From: G965226155 sp965226155
GTDB taxonomy: Bacteria; Pseudomonadota; Gammaproteobacteria; Eutrophobiales; Eutrophobiaceae
DNA: 64,000 nt
Direction of reading: 5' to 3'
Assembly: GCA_965226155.1 (NCBI GenBank)
Contig: OZ245331.1
Span: 2,232,001-2,296,000 of the forward strand
Made by a program: the position numbers and the translations under genes. The notes below the pieces were generated by a model that was not told the DNA's origin, searched no databases, and saw only the letters and a program-made list of their open reading frames with translations. Within the stretch, counting starts at the first letter, position 1. Each line of letters starts with the position of its first letter. Below, piece by piece: positions 8,459 to 17,123 of the stretch.

Positions 8459-9976
8459 TCAGCCAGGAATAGAGTCGACCCTTTCCAATTTTCGGTAATT
8501 TATTGCTTCTTGTAGATGCGCAATTTCTACAGTGGCAAGTTGTTCAAGGTCAGAAATCGTCCTCGCGACTTTAAGGATACGGTGCAAAGCTCGAGTTGAG
8601 AGATTAAATTGGTTTACTACATCACTCAGTAATCGTTTTTGCTTATTATCCAGTGGACAGAAGGTTTCAAGTTCGCGATTTGTAAGATTACTATTCGGTT
8701 TGCTAGCCCGCTCCATCTGAATAAGATGTGCATGGTATACTCTCTCGCAGATGATAGCGCTCGTTTCGCTTGTCTTGCCTTTTCGGATATTGAGTATTTC
8801 CTTAGTCATGTTTGGTACGTTGATGTGCATATCAATCCGGTCCAGCAGAGGTCCTGATATCTTTGCTCGGTAACGCCTTATCTGTTCACTGGTACAGTGA
8901 CAATGGCCTGAGAGATCCCCCAGGTAGCCACAGGGACATAGGTTCATCGCCGCTATTAACAGACAGCGGGTCGGAAATTCTGCTTGTTGTGCGGCCCGTG
9001 AAATAATAATTTTTCCTGACTCCAGCGGCTCCCGAAGGACTTCGAGGACCTTACGATCGTATTCGGGCAATTCATCTAGGAACAAGACGCCATTGTGTGC
9101 CAATGAAATTTCCCCTGGCCGGGGATGACTTCCGCCTCCGACTAGAGCTACAGCCGATGACGTGTGATGAGGCGATCTGAATGGCCGCTGTTTCCACTTC
9201 TCAATATTGAATCCCAGGTGACTAATGGAATTAATTGCTGCAGTTTCCAATGCCTGCTTTTCATTGATTGGTGGCAAGATACTGGGTAAAGACTCTGCGA
9301 GCATGGTTTTACCGCTTCCTGGTGGTCCAACCATCAACATATTGTGATTGCCTGCAGCAGCGATCTCCAGCGCTCGTTTCGCTTGATGTTGGGCGTAGAT
9401 GTCACTCATATCCGGATACTGCATATAGGCAGGTTGATGTTCAGATTGCATCAAGGGCAGGGGTGACTGACCAGAGAGATGATTACAAACATCGTTTAGT
9501 GTATGTGCAGAATAGATATCTAGATCGGTTATCAACGACGCTTCAACGGCGTTTGTATATGGTAGTATCAACGCACGTCCTGCGAGCTTGGTAGATGATG
9601 CCATAGGTAAGCTGCCATGTACGGAACGCAATTTTCCAGTCAGCGCCAACTCGCCGATAAATTCAAGTTGCTGCAGATGGCTAGTCGGGATCTGGCCTGA
9701 GGCAGCAAGGATGCCTATGGCAATCGGCAGATCATAGCGCCCACTTTGTTTGGGGAGATCAGCAGGGGCAAGGTTGACAGTGATCCTGCGCAGTGGAAAG
9801 TCAAAATGATTGTTCAATAATGCGCTGCGAACTCTGTCTTTGCTTTCCTTGACCGCCGTTTTCGGTAATCCAACAATAGACAAACTTGGCAGCCCGCGTG
9901 ACAGGTGTACTTCTATTATAACCTGTGGGGATTTAATGCCGGTTAAAGCCCGGCTGTAGACTATGGCGACTTCCAT
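8459..9976 (-). CDS. comM: ComM/YifB AAA+ helicase-like protein (Mg-chelatase family)
   Basis: A 505-residue AAA+ protein; ComM is a hexameric helicase that promotes branch migration during natural transformation. The N-terminal Lon-like (ChlI) domain includes IVGLPKTAVKESKDRVRSAL and VNLAPADLPKQSGRYDLPIA. Then come Walker A GPPGSGKT near residue 218, SAVALVGGGSHPRPGEISLA, and Walker B VLFLDELPEY. A cysteine cluster CPCGYLGDLSGHCHC near residue 345 and arginine-rich C-terminal NLSTRALHRILKVARTISDL complete the family pattern. Intact. Presence of comM does not alone prove competence. ubiK lies about 60 bases upstream on the same strand. Confidence 0.93.
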   Translation of the reverse strand: MEVAIVYSRALTGIKSPQVIIEVHLSRGLPSLSIVGLPKTAVKESKDRVRSALLNNHFDFPLRRITVNLAPADLPKQSGRYDLPIAIGILAASGQIPTSHLQQLEFIGELALTGKLRSVHGSLPMASSTKLAGRALILPYTNAVEASLITDLDIYSAHTLNDVCNHLSGQSPLPLMQSEHQPAYMQYPDMSDIYAQHQAKRALEIAAAGNHNMLMVGPPGSGKTMLAESLPSILPPINEKQALETAAINSISHLGFNIEKWKQRPFRSPHHTSSAVALVGGGSHPRPGEISLAHNGVLFLDELPEYDRKVLEVLREPLESGKIIISRAAQQAEFPTRCLLIAAMNLCPCGYLGDLSGHCHCTSEQIRRYRAKISGPLLDRIDMHINVPNMTKEILNIRKGKTSETSAIICERVYHAHLIQMERASKPNSNLTNRELETFCPLDNKQKRLLSDVVNQFNLSTRALHRILKVARTISDLEQLATVEIAHLQEAINYRKLERVDSIPG

Positions 9977-10038
9977 ATGATATTCCTTGCAATCCTTGCA
10001 ACTAGAAAGCCTATTATAGTTTACAGCATGTGAATGGT

Positions 10039-10299
10039 CTAATCCTTAATAGGTTTTTCCCTCCCGGATTCAAGCTCTGAGACTTTTTTGTCCAGTTTTT
10101 CCATGAGTTCCCGGGTTTTACTCAGAAGTTCGGTTTGTATATTAAATTCTTCCCGTGTGACCAAATCCATCCGCGTAAAGATAGATGTCAGTGCGGCTTT
10201 TAGATTCTTTTCCAAATCTTGACGAGTTTGACTCAAATCATTCGGCATCATTGCCGAAATCTGTTTAACAAATTCATCTAATTTTTCTGTTTTTAACAT
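10039..10299 (-). CDS. ubiK: UbiK (YqiC) ubiquinone biosynthesis accessory factor
   Basis: An 86-residue protein of the membrane-fusogenic BMFP family that forms a coiled coil and assists the aerobic ubiquinone-synthesis complex through UbiJ. The first half, KLDEFVKQISAMMPNDLSQT then LEKNLKAALTSIFTRMDLVT, and the C-terminal heptad-rich segment LLSKTRELMEKLDKKVSELE are characteristic. The protein is short and highly charged with no membrane segment. Encoded upstream of comM on the same strand; its 5' side faces glnK across about 270 bases. Confidence 0.85.
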   Translation of the reverse strand: MLKTEKLDEFVKQISAMMPNDLSQTRQDLEKNLKAALTSIFTRMDLVTREEFNIQTELLSKTRELMEKLDKKVSELESGREKPIKD

Positions 10300-10490
10300 G
10301 TCCGATCCTGATCAAAGTTCAATCTATTACAGATTCTTCATAATCTGATGAGTGAGATGAAACTGGTAATTAATTGATTCATATGCTTACAACATAAATC
10401 ATATACTAATCATAAAGATTATATTCGAATAGCGAAAAAATATCTTTTGTTCGTGTCATGGTACAGTGATTATTTTATCTGCTGCACCCT

Positions 10491-10519
10491 TTGTTTTTTA
10501 TTAGAACCACTTGTATAGT
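10491..10519 (+). promoter_or_regulatory. Candidate sigma-70-type promoter for glnK-amtB
   Basis: TTGTTT at 10491-10496 and TATAGT at 10514-10519 are separated by exactly 17 bases, and transcription would start about 45 bases before the glnK ATG. A GAGG sequence just before the ATG serves as ribosome binding site. The match is moderate, and the region 10300-10570 is very AT-rich, so chance is possible. No convincing sigma-54 element was found in the interval. Confidence 0.4.
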
Positions 10520-10570
10520 AATTATATCAATATCTGATCTGAGTTTGATTAAAATAAATGAGGCAAATAT

Positions 10571-10909
10571 ATGAAGTTAATTACTGCGATCATAAAACCA
10601 TTTAAATTGGATGATGCAAGGGATGCATTGTCTGAGATAGGAGTTCAAGGGCTGACCGTTACAGAAGTAAAAGGATTCGGTCGTCAAAAAGGCCATACAG
10701 AGTTGTATCGAGGTGCTGAGTATGTGGTTGATTTCCTCCCCAAAGTTAAAATAGAAATTGCAATCGGAAATGATCTAGTGGATTCCGTGATTGAAGCGAT
10801 TTGTAATTCAACAAATTCAGGAAAAATTGGCGACGGAAAAATATTTGTCAGTGATCTTGAGCAGGTAGTTAGAATCAGAACGGGGGAGACAGGCTCAGAC
10901 GCAATTTAG
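10571..10909 (+). CDS. glnK: Nitrogen regulatory protein P-II
   Basis: Trimeric signal protein that senses 2-oxoglutarate, ATP and ADP and, next to amtB, gates ammonium uptake. The 112 residues cover the whole P-II fold. The T-loop GFGRQKGHTELYRGAEYVVD contains the uridylylation-site tyrosine (Tyr51 of LYRGAEY), and the B-loop STNSGKIGDGKIFV is complete. Position directly upstream of amtB marks it as the GlnK type by context, although sequence alone does not separate GlnK from GlnB. Intact, with ATG start preceded by GAGG. Confidence 0.94.
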   Translation: MKLITAIIKPFKLDDARDALSEIGVQGLTVTEVKGFGRQKGHTELYRGAEYVVDFLPKVKIEIAIGNDLVDSVIEAICNSTNSGKIGDGKIFVSDLEQVVRIRTGETGSDAI

Positions 10910-10946
10910 CTTTCAATTCTAAACTAAACATCTGAGAAAAATTATA

Positions 10947-12242
10947 ATAAAACTATTTATACAAACTAAAACAATCTGGCTGGCTGTATTACTGGTACTT
11001 TTACCAGATTTAACTTTTGCTCAAGATGCTGAAATAAACGGTGCCAATACAGCAAGGATATTAACATCCACTGCCCTGGTTTTGTTTATGACATTACCAG
11101 GACTCGCCCTTTTTTATGCTGGGTTGGTCAGGAGTAAGAATGTACTTTCCGTCCTAATGCAATGTTTTGCTGTTGCCTGTCTCATGACGATTATATGGAT
11201 GATTGGGGCATACGGTCTTGCATTTGGTGATGGTGGTGGGTTAAACAAGATTGTAGGTCTGGGCAAGGTATTGATGAGTGGTATAACCCTGAATAGCGTC
11301 AGTGGAGATATCCCTGAAACGGTCTTCTTCATGTTCCAAATGACCTTCGCCATTATTACGCCCGCACTGATAGTGGGGGGGTATGCAGAGCGTATGAAGT
11401 TTTCAGCTGTGTTATGGTTTTCTGGACTTTGGTTGATTATTGTCTATGCACCAGTAACCAATTGGGTGTGGGGTGGTGGTTGGTTAGGTGAAATGGGCTT
11501 TATGGATTTTGCCGGCGGGGCAGTCGTTCATATAAATGCCGGAGTTGCAGCAATCGTTGCCGCAATGGTATTAGGGAATCGAAAGGGATTTCCAGAAACA
11601 GCCATGGCTCCGCATAATCTTCCCTTGGTGGTGACAGGCGCATCGATGCTTTGGGTTGGATGGTTTGGATTTAATGCAGGTAGCGCTCTGGCAGCTAATG
11701 CAAATGCAGGAATGGCCATGGCGGTAACCCATATTTCTGCAGCAGCAGGTTCACTTGCATGGATGGGTTGTGAGTGGATTAGATATGGGAAACCCAGTGT
11801 ATTAGGTATTGTTACTGGCATGGTGGCAGGCCTTGGTACTATCACACCCGCCTCTGGTTATGTGGGTCCGGTTGGTGGGTTGATCATTGGACTTTCCGCC
11901 GGGGTAGTTTGTTATTTTGCGACTCAATTCATCAAGCGCAGTTTGAAGATTGACGATTCTCTAGATGTTTTCCCTGTTCACGGAGTAGGTGGGATACTGG
12001 GTATCTTGCTAACTGCTGTTTTCGCGGCTGATTCTATGGGTGGACTAGGGTTGGAATCCACCATTGGCTCGCAATTAGAAATACAAGCAATTGGCGCTGT
12101 CGCAACGATAGTTTGGTGTGGCATAGCAAGTTTCATCCTGTTAAAGATTATAGATGCCACAATTGGCTTAAGAGTATCTGACGAGGAAGAAACTGAAGGC
12201 CTTGACTTAGTTCTGCATGACGAGCGGGGTTATAATTTCTAA
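10947..12242 (+). CDS. amtB: Ammonium transporter AmtB with apparent ATA start
   Basis: Trimeric inner-membrane channel for ammonium/ammonia. Family motifs include LVLFMTLPGLALFYAGLVR, WSGLW-type FSGLWLIIVYAPVTNWVWGGGW, DFAGGAVVHINAGVAA and VFPVHGVGGILG with the paired pore histidines. The first usual start codon in frame is TTG 11082, but it falls inside the first helix. The frame is open upstream to 10923 and encodes a normal cleavable signal peptide, IWLAVLLVLLPDLTFAQ, and the family's mature N-terminus. No ATG, GTG or TTG exists there; ATA at 10947 begins M-K-L-F if read as start, with GAGAAA seven bases before it. I therefore place the start at 10947. Either ATA is used, or an ATG was changed to ATA. 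Without the upstream part the protein would lack its signal peptide. Confidence 0.85.
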   Translation: MKLFIQTKTIWLAVLLVLLPDLTFAQDAEINGANTARILTSTALVLFMTLPGLALFYAGLVRSKNVLSVLMQCFAVACLMTIIWMIGAYGLAFGDGGGLNKIVGLGKVLMSGITLNSVSGDIPETVFFMFQMTFAIITPALIVGGYAERMKFSAVLWFSGLWLIIVYAPVTNWVWGGGWLGEMGFMDFAGGAVVHINAGVAAIVAAMVLGNRKGFPETAMAPHNLPLVVTGASMLWVGWFGFNAGSALAANANAGMAMAVTHISAAAGSLAWMGCEWIRYGKPSVLGIVTGMVAGLGTITPASGYVGPVGGLIIGLSAGVVCYFATQFIKRSLKIDDSLDVFPVHGVGGILGILLTAVFAADSMGGLGLESTIGSQLEIQAIGAVATIVWCGIASFILLKIIDATIGLRVSDEEETEGLDLVLHDERGYNF

Positions 12243-12263
12243 TTATTGTAACCAATATTCAAG

Positions 12264-12290
12264 AAAACGGGGGCATAGCACCCGTTTTTT
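12264..12290 (+). terminator. Rho-independent terminator after amtB
   Basis: AAAACGGG at 12264-12271 pairs with CCCGTTTT at 12281-12288 around a nine-base loop and runs into a T tract (12285-12290). It begins 21 bases after the amtB stop, the expected place for the end of the glnK-amtB transcript. Confidence 0.8.
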
Positions 12291-12365
12291 ATAACAATTT
12301 TAGCTGTGAAAATGGTAAACTATTCAACTGTGGCAATTCGCTGTAATTATCACCAGTAGTCGGTT

Positions 12366-12432
12366 TAATATTCCATGAATCTGAATCTCGGCTTAAAATT
12401 GTAGGATTGTGCTTAGAATTTGTGGAATATTA
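12366..12432. promoter_or_regulatory. Perfect 10-bp inverted repeat before the cyclic-nucleotide-binding gene
   Basis: TAATATTCCA at 12366-12375 is the exact reverse complement of TGGAATATTA at 12423-12432. The 47 bases between hold an imperfect direct repeat, GCTTAAAATTGT and GCTTAGAATTTGT (about 12391 and 12411). The right arm ends 19 bases before the ATG at 12452. The geometry suits a pair of operator half-sites or a looped site; the binding factor is unknown. Confidence 0.4.
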
Positions 12433-12451
12433 GCGTTTTTTGAGGGAATAC

Positions 12452-13504
12452 ATGGCAGATCTAATTGATAAAACGATATTGAAGACATTCGTACCTCCGA
12501 ATGCCTTGAATCATGAAAATTTTGAAGAGTTGGCTTCTAAGACATTTATTGAAGAGCTACCAGCAGACGCAACAGTTTTTAAAGCCGGCGATACCGACAA
12601 AAAGTCTATATACGTTATTGAAGGAACAGTTGAAATAACTGCGGCGGATGGTGCTACCGCTTCAACCGTAGAATCTGGATCGGCTCAAGCAAAACACCCA
12701 CTATCAAATCTACAGCCTCGCAAACATACCGCAGTAATGAAGACTGCTGCAAAAGTCATCCGCATCGATAGCGACCTGCTTGATATTTTAATGACGTGGG
12801 ATCAGATGTCAGGAATAGAAGCAGATGAAATTGCCGAGGATGAACAGGATGAAGATGCTACTGAAGGCGACTGGATGACAAGGATATTACAGTCAAAGGC
12901 GTTTTTACAAATTCCGCCTGCAAATATTCAGGCAATGTTTATGCGTATTCAGGAGGTTCCTGTCAAAGCAGGCGAAACGATTATCAAACAAGGCGATGAT
13001 GGGGATTTTTATTACATCATTAATAAAGGCAAGTGCAAGGTAACCAAACCATCAAAGACTGCTACAGAATTAACACTTGCAACACTTAGCGATGGTGACG
13101 CGTTTGGTGAAGAAGCATTACTTACCGACGCAAAGCGTAATGCAAATATTGTCATGGTTACGGACGGCGTGTTAATGCGACTTTCCAAGGAAGATTTCAA
13201 TGAATTATTGAAAGAACCGATGTTAAGTTGGGTAACCAATGAAGAAGGGGAGAAGATGGTTGCTGATGGCGCTGCTGTTTGGTTAGACGTTAGGCTAGAT
13301 AGTGAATTTAAAAATAATGGTATAGAGGGCGCAGTGAATATCCCACTTTTCATGGTTAGGATGAAGGCAGATAAATTAGATCCAAGTAAAACCTATATTC
13401 TATATTGTGATACAGGTCGCAGAAGTTCAGCTGGTGCATTCTTGTCTAGTGAAAGAGGCTTAACAGCATGTTGTTTAAAGGATGGTCTTTCCGGGAGAGG
13501 ATAG
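12452..13504 (+). CDS. Cyclic-nucleotide-binding domain and rhodanese fusion protein
   Basis: About 350 residues in three parts. Residues 10-110 form a degenerate cyclic-nucleotide-binding-like domain (VFKAGDTDKKSIYVIEGTVE). An acidic linker follows (DEIAEDEQDEDATEGD). Residues 145-255 form a second, better preserved binding domain with GETIIKQGDDGDFYYIINKG and the phosphate cassette FGEEALLTDAKRNA, which keeps the arginine. The C-terminal rhodanese domain has WLDVRLDSEF and the active-site loop YCDTGRRS with the catalytic cysteine. Such proteins are thought to couple ligand sensing to sulfur transfer or redox, but no function is proven. I chose ATG 12452 because GAGGG lies six bases before it; a TTG at 12440 is less likely. 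It has an inverted repeat upstream and aroE downstream. Confidence 0.8.
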   Translation: MADLIDKTILKTFVPPNALNHENFEELASKTFIEELPADATVFKAGDTDKKSIYVIEGTVEITAADGATASTVESGSAQAKHPLSNLQPRKHTAVMKTAAKVIRIDSDLLDILMTWDQMSGIEADEIAEDEQDEDATEGDWMTRILQSKAFLQIPPANIQAMFMRIQEVPVKAGETIIKQGDDGDFYYIINKGKCKVTKPSKTATELTLATLSDGDAFGEEALLTDAKRNANIVMVTDGVLMRLSKEDFNELLKEPMLSWVTNEEGEKMVADGAAVWLDVRLDSEFKNNGIEGAVNIPLFMVRMKADKLDPSKTYILYCDTGRRSSAGAFLSSERGLTACCLKDGLSGRG

Positions 13505-13575
13505 TCTCATTCTGAAAATATATGAGGCTTGTCATACACAATTAGTGGTTTTTCAAAACCATATTCCATTAAAGT

Positions 13576-14436
13576 ATGAGCTCTAAAGACGCAGGTCTTG
13601 TTGATATTCAATTAGATCTACATATCGATAATTATGCAGTGATGGGAAATCCCGTTGCGCATAGTAAATCTCCTGAAATCCACAAAGCGTTTGCAGTACA
13701 AACTGATCAAAAAATTAAATATCAATCTATATTCGTTCCACAGGGAGAGTTTAATTCTGCAATAAAATTATTTAGTAATCTCGGTGGTAAAGGTTTAAAT
13801 ATTACCTTGCCATATAAGCAAGATGCTTATGATGTCGTAACAAATGCTTCAGAACGGGCAAAAATTGCTACTGCAGCGAATACTTTAATATTCAAGCTAG
13901 GCGGAACAATTGTTGGCGATAATACTGACGGAGTAGGTCTAGTAAGAGATTTAGATAGAAACGGGATAAATCTTAACGATAAGCGGTTGTTGATTATAGG
14001 GGCCGGAGGGGCAGTTAGAGGCATATTAGGACCACTGCTTGATCAGACACCGTCTAGTATAGTTATTGCAAACAGAACCCTATCAAGAGCAGAAAATCTT
14101 ACTTCAAATTTCCCCAAAGACCTGAGCATTACTGCTCGCGGACTATCAAATCTAGATAATCTAGGCAGTTTTGATCTAATCATAAATGGAACATCGTCAG
14201 ACCTTATTGGTGAATTTCCACAGCTACCCGATACTCTCGTTAGTCGTAATACATGTTGTTACGATATGGTATACGGTTTATCTGAATCTGGATTCACCAC
14301 ATGGTGTAAAAGTCTTGGTGTTCAATTGATAATAGATGGGCTGGGAATGTTGGTTGAGCAGGCTGCAGAATCATTTTATATCTGGCGTGGTGTCCGGCCT
14401 GAGACAGAGCCAGTGATTAAGATGTTAAGGAATTAG
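13576..14436 (+). CDS. aroE: Shikimate dehydrogenase
   Basis: NADPH-dependent reduction of 3-dehydroshikimate to shikimate in aromatic amino acid biosynthesis. The 286-residue protein shows NPVAHSKSPEIHKAF (shikimate-binding serines), LNITLPYKQDAY with the catalytic lysine, NTDGVGLVRDL with the catalytic aspartate, and the nucleotide-binding loop IIGAGGAVRGI followed by ANRTLSRAENL, whose NRT motif favours NADP. The C-terminal block YDMVYG and DGLGMLVEQAAESFYIWRG is complete. It starts 71 bases after the rhodanese gene and converges on dctM. Confidence 0.94.
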   Translation: MSSKDAGLVDIQLDLHIDNYAVMGNPVAHSKSPEIHKAFAVQTDQKIKYQSIFVPQGEFNSAIKLFSNLGGKGLNITLPYKQDAYDVVTNASERAKIATAANTLIFKLGGTIVGDNTDGVGLVRDLDRNGINLNDKRLLIIGAGGAVRGILGPLLDQTPSSIVIANRTLSRAENLTSNFPKDLSITARGLSNLDNLGSFDLIINGTSSDLIGEFPQLPDTLVSRNTCCYDMVYGLSESGFTTWCKSLGVQLIIDGLGMLVEQAAESFYIWRGVRPETEPVIKMLRN

Positions 14437-14483
14437 TCGCCAGTCACTTGATAAACTAGGAGTTCTGAATCCCGGCCTCCAAT

Positions 14484-15797
14484 CTACAAGCCATGAATTT
14501 TATCCATTAAATCAGGCAGCCAGGTTACCAGTCCAGGATAGATTACCAGCAGGGTAACAGTAACAACCTGAATCAGAACAAATGGAATAATTCCTTTGTA
14601 TAAATGTTGGATCTTCAGCTCAGGGGGTGCTACAGCTTTCAGATAAAAAAGTGAAAAACCAAAAGGTGGAGTTAGAAATGATGTTTGTAAATTCATTGCT
14701 ATAAGGATAGCAAGCCACAACAAATCAATTCCCAGAATGGTTGCTATTGGGGCTAAAATTGGAACAACGATAAAGCAAATTTCCAGAAAATCCAAAAAGA
14801 ACCCCAAGATAAAAATTAAAAGCATGCTAACTAATAGAAATCCCCATTCACCCCCAGGGAGATTCGTCATTACATCAAAAACCAATTGATTGCCTCCCAT
14901 CCCACGGAATACAAGACCAAATGCAGTAGCACCAATTAAGATCATAAAGACCATACTAGTGAGTCGAGTAGTCAATTGCATAGCTGCGAGCAAGTTTTGC
15001 AACGTTAATTTTTTATGAACCCAGGCGAGAACTATTGCACCCAGTGCTCCAACCGCTGCAGATTCTGTAGGTGAGGCGATACCGAAAAAAATTGAGCCCA
15101 GTACGCATACAACAAGCAAAAACGGAGGGAACAGAGTAAACATAAGCTTAAATAATGACTTTTTACTTTCGCCTTCTTTAATAGCAGGGGCAACATCTGG
15201 TTTAAACCAGGCCAGGATAAGGATATATAGCAAGAACAGTAATACCAATAAAAGGCCGGGTACCACGGCAGCCATAAATAAACGGCCTACAGGCACACCC
15301 ATAACATCACCAATTAAGATCAGAATTATACTTGGGGGAATTATCTGACCTAGCGTTCCAGCCGCTACAATCGTTCCCGATGATAATTGCTTTGAATAGT
15401 TATGATTGAGCATAGTCGGTAATGCAATTATTCCCATAGTCACAACAGTTGCGCCAACAACGCCAGTTGTTGCGCCTAGTAATACACCGACAATGATGAC
15501 AGATATTGCCAACCCGCCACGTAGCTTGCCACAAAGTATTCCCATCGTTTCCAATAGATCTTTGGCCAGACCAGTTTTATCAAAAATAATTCCCATGAAA
15601 ATAAATAATGGCACAGCCAGGAGCGTGAAATTTGTCATTACACCCCATATTTGTAGTGGCAGCAGATCAAAGAAACCAAATCCTAGGAAAATAGTGCCAA
15701 AAGCAAGGGCAACCGAACCCAAAGTAAATGCAACAGGGAATCCAAAAAATAACAGAATTATCATCGACATAAACATTAATAAAACCCAAATCGTCAT
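14484..15797 (-). CDS. dctM: TRAP transporter large permease DctM (first copy)
   Basis: The 12-segment membrane component that moves substrate with sodium in tripartite ATP-independent periplasmic transporters. Its 437 residues are full length. Motifs: FPVAFTLGSVALAFG, VPLFIFMGIIFDKTGLA, LLGATTGVVGATVVTMGIIA, AAGTLGQIIPPSIILI and TSFLTPPFGFSLFYLKAV. The FMGIIF and TPPFGFSLFYL forms resemble the mannitol/chloroaromatic TRAP subfamily. It overlaps dctQ by one base (TAATG). No gene for the periplasmic binding protein DctP lies nearby, so the receptor must be elsewhere or missing. It is the last gene of a long minus-strand run that starts at lptD or earlier. Confidence 0.9.
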   Translation of the reverse strand: MTIWVLLMFMSMIILLFFGFPVAFTLGSVALAFGTIFLGFGFFDLLPLQIWGVMTNFTLLAVPLFIFMGIIFDKTGLAKDLLETMGILCGKLRGGLAISVIIVGVLLGATTGVVGATVVTMGIIALPTMLNHNYSKQLSSGTIVAAGTLGQIIPPSIILILIGDVMGVPVGRLFMAAVVPGLLLVLLFLLYILILAWFKPDVAPAIKEGESKKSLFKLMFTLFPPFLLVVCVLGSIFFGIASPTESAAVGALGAIVLAWVHKKLTLQNLLAAMQLTTRLTSMVFMILIGATAFGLVFRGMGGNQLVFDVMTNLPGGEWGFLLVSMLLIFILGFFLDFLEICFIVVPILAPIATILGIDLLWLAILIAMNLQTSFLTPPFGFSLFYLKAVAPPELKIQHLYKGIIPFVLIQVVTVTLLVIYPGLVTWLPDLMDKIHGL

Positions 15798-16312
15798 TAT
15801 TCTTTTTCCAAGATGTGAATCAGGTTTTTAATCATGTATGAAACGCCTTGTAGCAATAACAAGACAAACGAAACGGGGATCGCAGATTTAATAATCCATC
15901 GGTAAGGCAAACCGCCCGGATCAGGTGATCCTTCTAGGTGGATATAGGATAGGTTTATAAATTGCCACGAGCTTACAATTACTAGGATGCAAAATGGTAT
16001 AAGAAAAAATAAACCACCAAGAAAATTGACCCAGGCACGTTTATAGTCATTCATGAATCTACTTTGATAAATCAAGTCTAGTCTTACATGACTATCATGT
16101 TTTAATGTGTAGGCAGATCCCAGTAGGAAAATCAGAGAAAAAATGTGCCATTCAAGTTCTTGTAGCGCAATAGATCCACTTTGGAATAAATACCTCATTG
16201 TTACATCGTAACTAACAAGAATTACTAGAAACAGTACAAGCCAAGAGACTATTTTTCCGATACTTTCAGTAAAGCAATCAATGGATGTCGTGAATTTCGC
16301 TAACAGATTCAT
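15797..16312 (-). CDS. dctQ: TRAP transporter small permease DctQ (first copy)
   Basis: A 171-residue protein with four predicted membrane segments (about residues 17-37, 47-67, 94-120 and 138-160), the small TRAP subunit that pairs with DctM. YDVTMRYLFQSGSIALQELEWHIFS matches the family pattern of arginine and tryptophan/glutamate after the first helix. The ATG overlaps the rsmA stop by one base (TAATG), and its own stop overlaps the dctM start in the same way. The tight spacing implies translational coupling of this transporter to rsmA, which is an unusual neighbour. Confidence 0.88.
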   Translation of the reverse strand: MNLLAKFTTSIDCFTESIGKIVSWLVLFLVILVSYDVTMRYLFQSGSIALQELEWHIFSLIFLLGSAYTLKHDSHVRLDLIYQSRFMNDYKRAWVNFLGGLFFLIPFCILVIVSSWQFINLSYIHLEGSPDPGGLPYRWIIKSAIPVSFVLLLLQGVSYMIKNLIHILEKE

Positions 16313-17109
16313 TACAGGGTTTTGTTGACCATATTTGCCAAGTGGATATAGGTTTTAACTGGTATTTCTTCAGGGCGACTGGATGGGTTGATTCCTGCTT
16401 TGACTAAGCTTTCCTCTGTCAATATTCCAGATAAGGCATTACGTATTGTTTTTCTGCGTTGAGAAAACGCAGTCCTGACTATCTGTTTCAATAGATCCCT
16501 GTTTTTAATAACAGTCTCTTTGTGAGAGAAGGGAGTTATCCTAATTACCGATGATTCCACCCTTGGTGGAGGCGTAAAGGATTCGGGAGGTACGTTAAAT
16601 AATGTATCGGCATAACACAAGGATTGGACCATGATGGATAACCTTCCGTAGTCCCGACATGCATGAGTTGCACAAATTCTGTCAGCAACCTCTTTTTGTA
16701 GCATTATCACCATGCTAACGATACACGGCACGTGATCCAACAGATGAAACAGTAGCGGTGTAGAAATATTATAAGGGAGATTACCGACTACCTGAATCTT
16801 TCCTCCTATCTCATTTGTGAAATCAAACTTCAATGCATCCGCTTGATACAAATGTAATTTATCAGTGTGTCCAGTAGTTTGTTCAAGGTGGCTAGCAAGA
16901 TCACGATCAATTTCTATCACAACTAGTTTGGTCAAAGATTCAAGTAGTGGTAGTGTCAGAGCACCCTGACCAGGACCGATTTCAACCACAGTACTGTTAT
17001 CTGCCAGATCGAGTGCGCCAATGATGTTCTGGATGGCGGATTTATCATCCAGGAAATGTTGTGCAAAACGTTGTCGTGGCCTGAACGATTTCCCTGTGAG
17101 TGTCTTCAT
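16312..17109 (-). CDS. rsmA: 16S rRNA dimethyladenosine transferase
   Basis: Also known as KsgA: dimethylates two adjacent adenines near the 3' end of 16S rRNA during late small-subunit assembly. The 265 residues include RPRQRFAQHFLDD at the N-terminus, the SAM-binding VEIGPGQGALTLPLL, acidic VVIEIDRDLA, catalytic GNLPYNISTPLL and the C-terminal FSQRRKTIRNAL. Start is ATG 17109, 14 bases after the pdxA stop, keeping the order surA-pdxA-rsmA of E. coli. In place of apaG-apaH, a TRAP dctQM pair follows with one-base overlap. Confidence 0.96.
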   Translation of the reverse strand: MKTLTGKSFRPRQRFAQHFLDDKSAIQNIIGALDLADNSTVVEIGPGQGALTLPLLESLTKLVVIEIDRDLASHLEQTTGHTDKLHLYQADALKFDFTNEIGGKIQVVGNLPYNISTPLLFHLLDHVPCIVSMVIMLQKEVADRICATHACRDYGRLSIMVQSLCYADTLFNVPPESFTPPPRVESSVIRITPFSHKETVIKNRDLLKQIVRTAFSQRRKTIRNALSGILTEESLVKAGINPSSRPEEIPVKTYIHLANMVNKTL

Positions 17110-17123
17110 TGTTCCGGGCGGGA

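Noticed and set aside
10300..10570. Sigma-54 promoter before glnK-amtB
   Set aside because: The best partial match, TGGTAC near 10459, has a poor -12 half. A sigma-70-like pair at 10491-10519 is better.
11114..12160. Antisense open frames within amtB
   Set aside because: They mirror amtB codons and have no independent signals.
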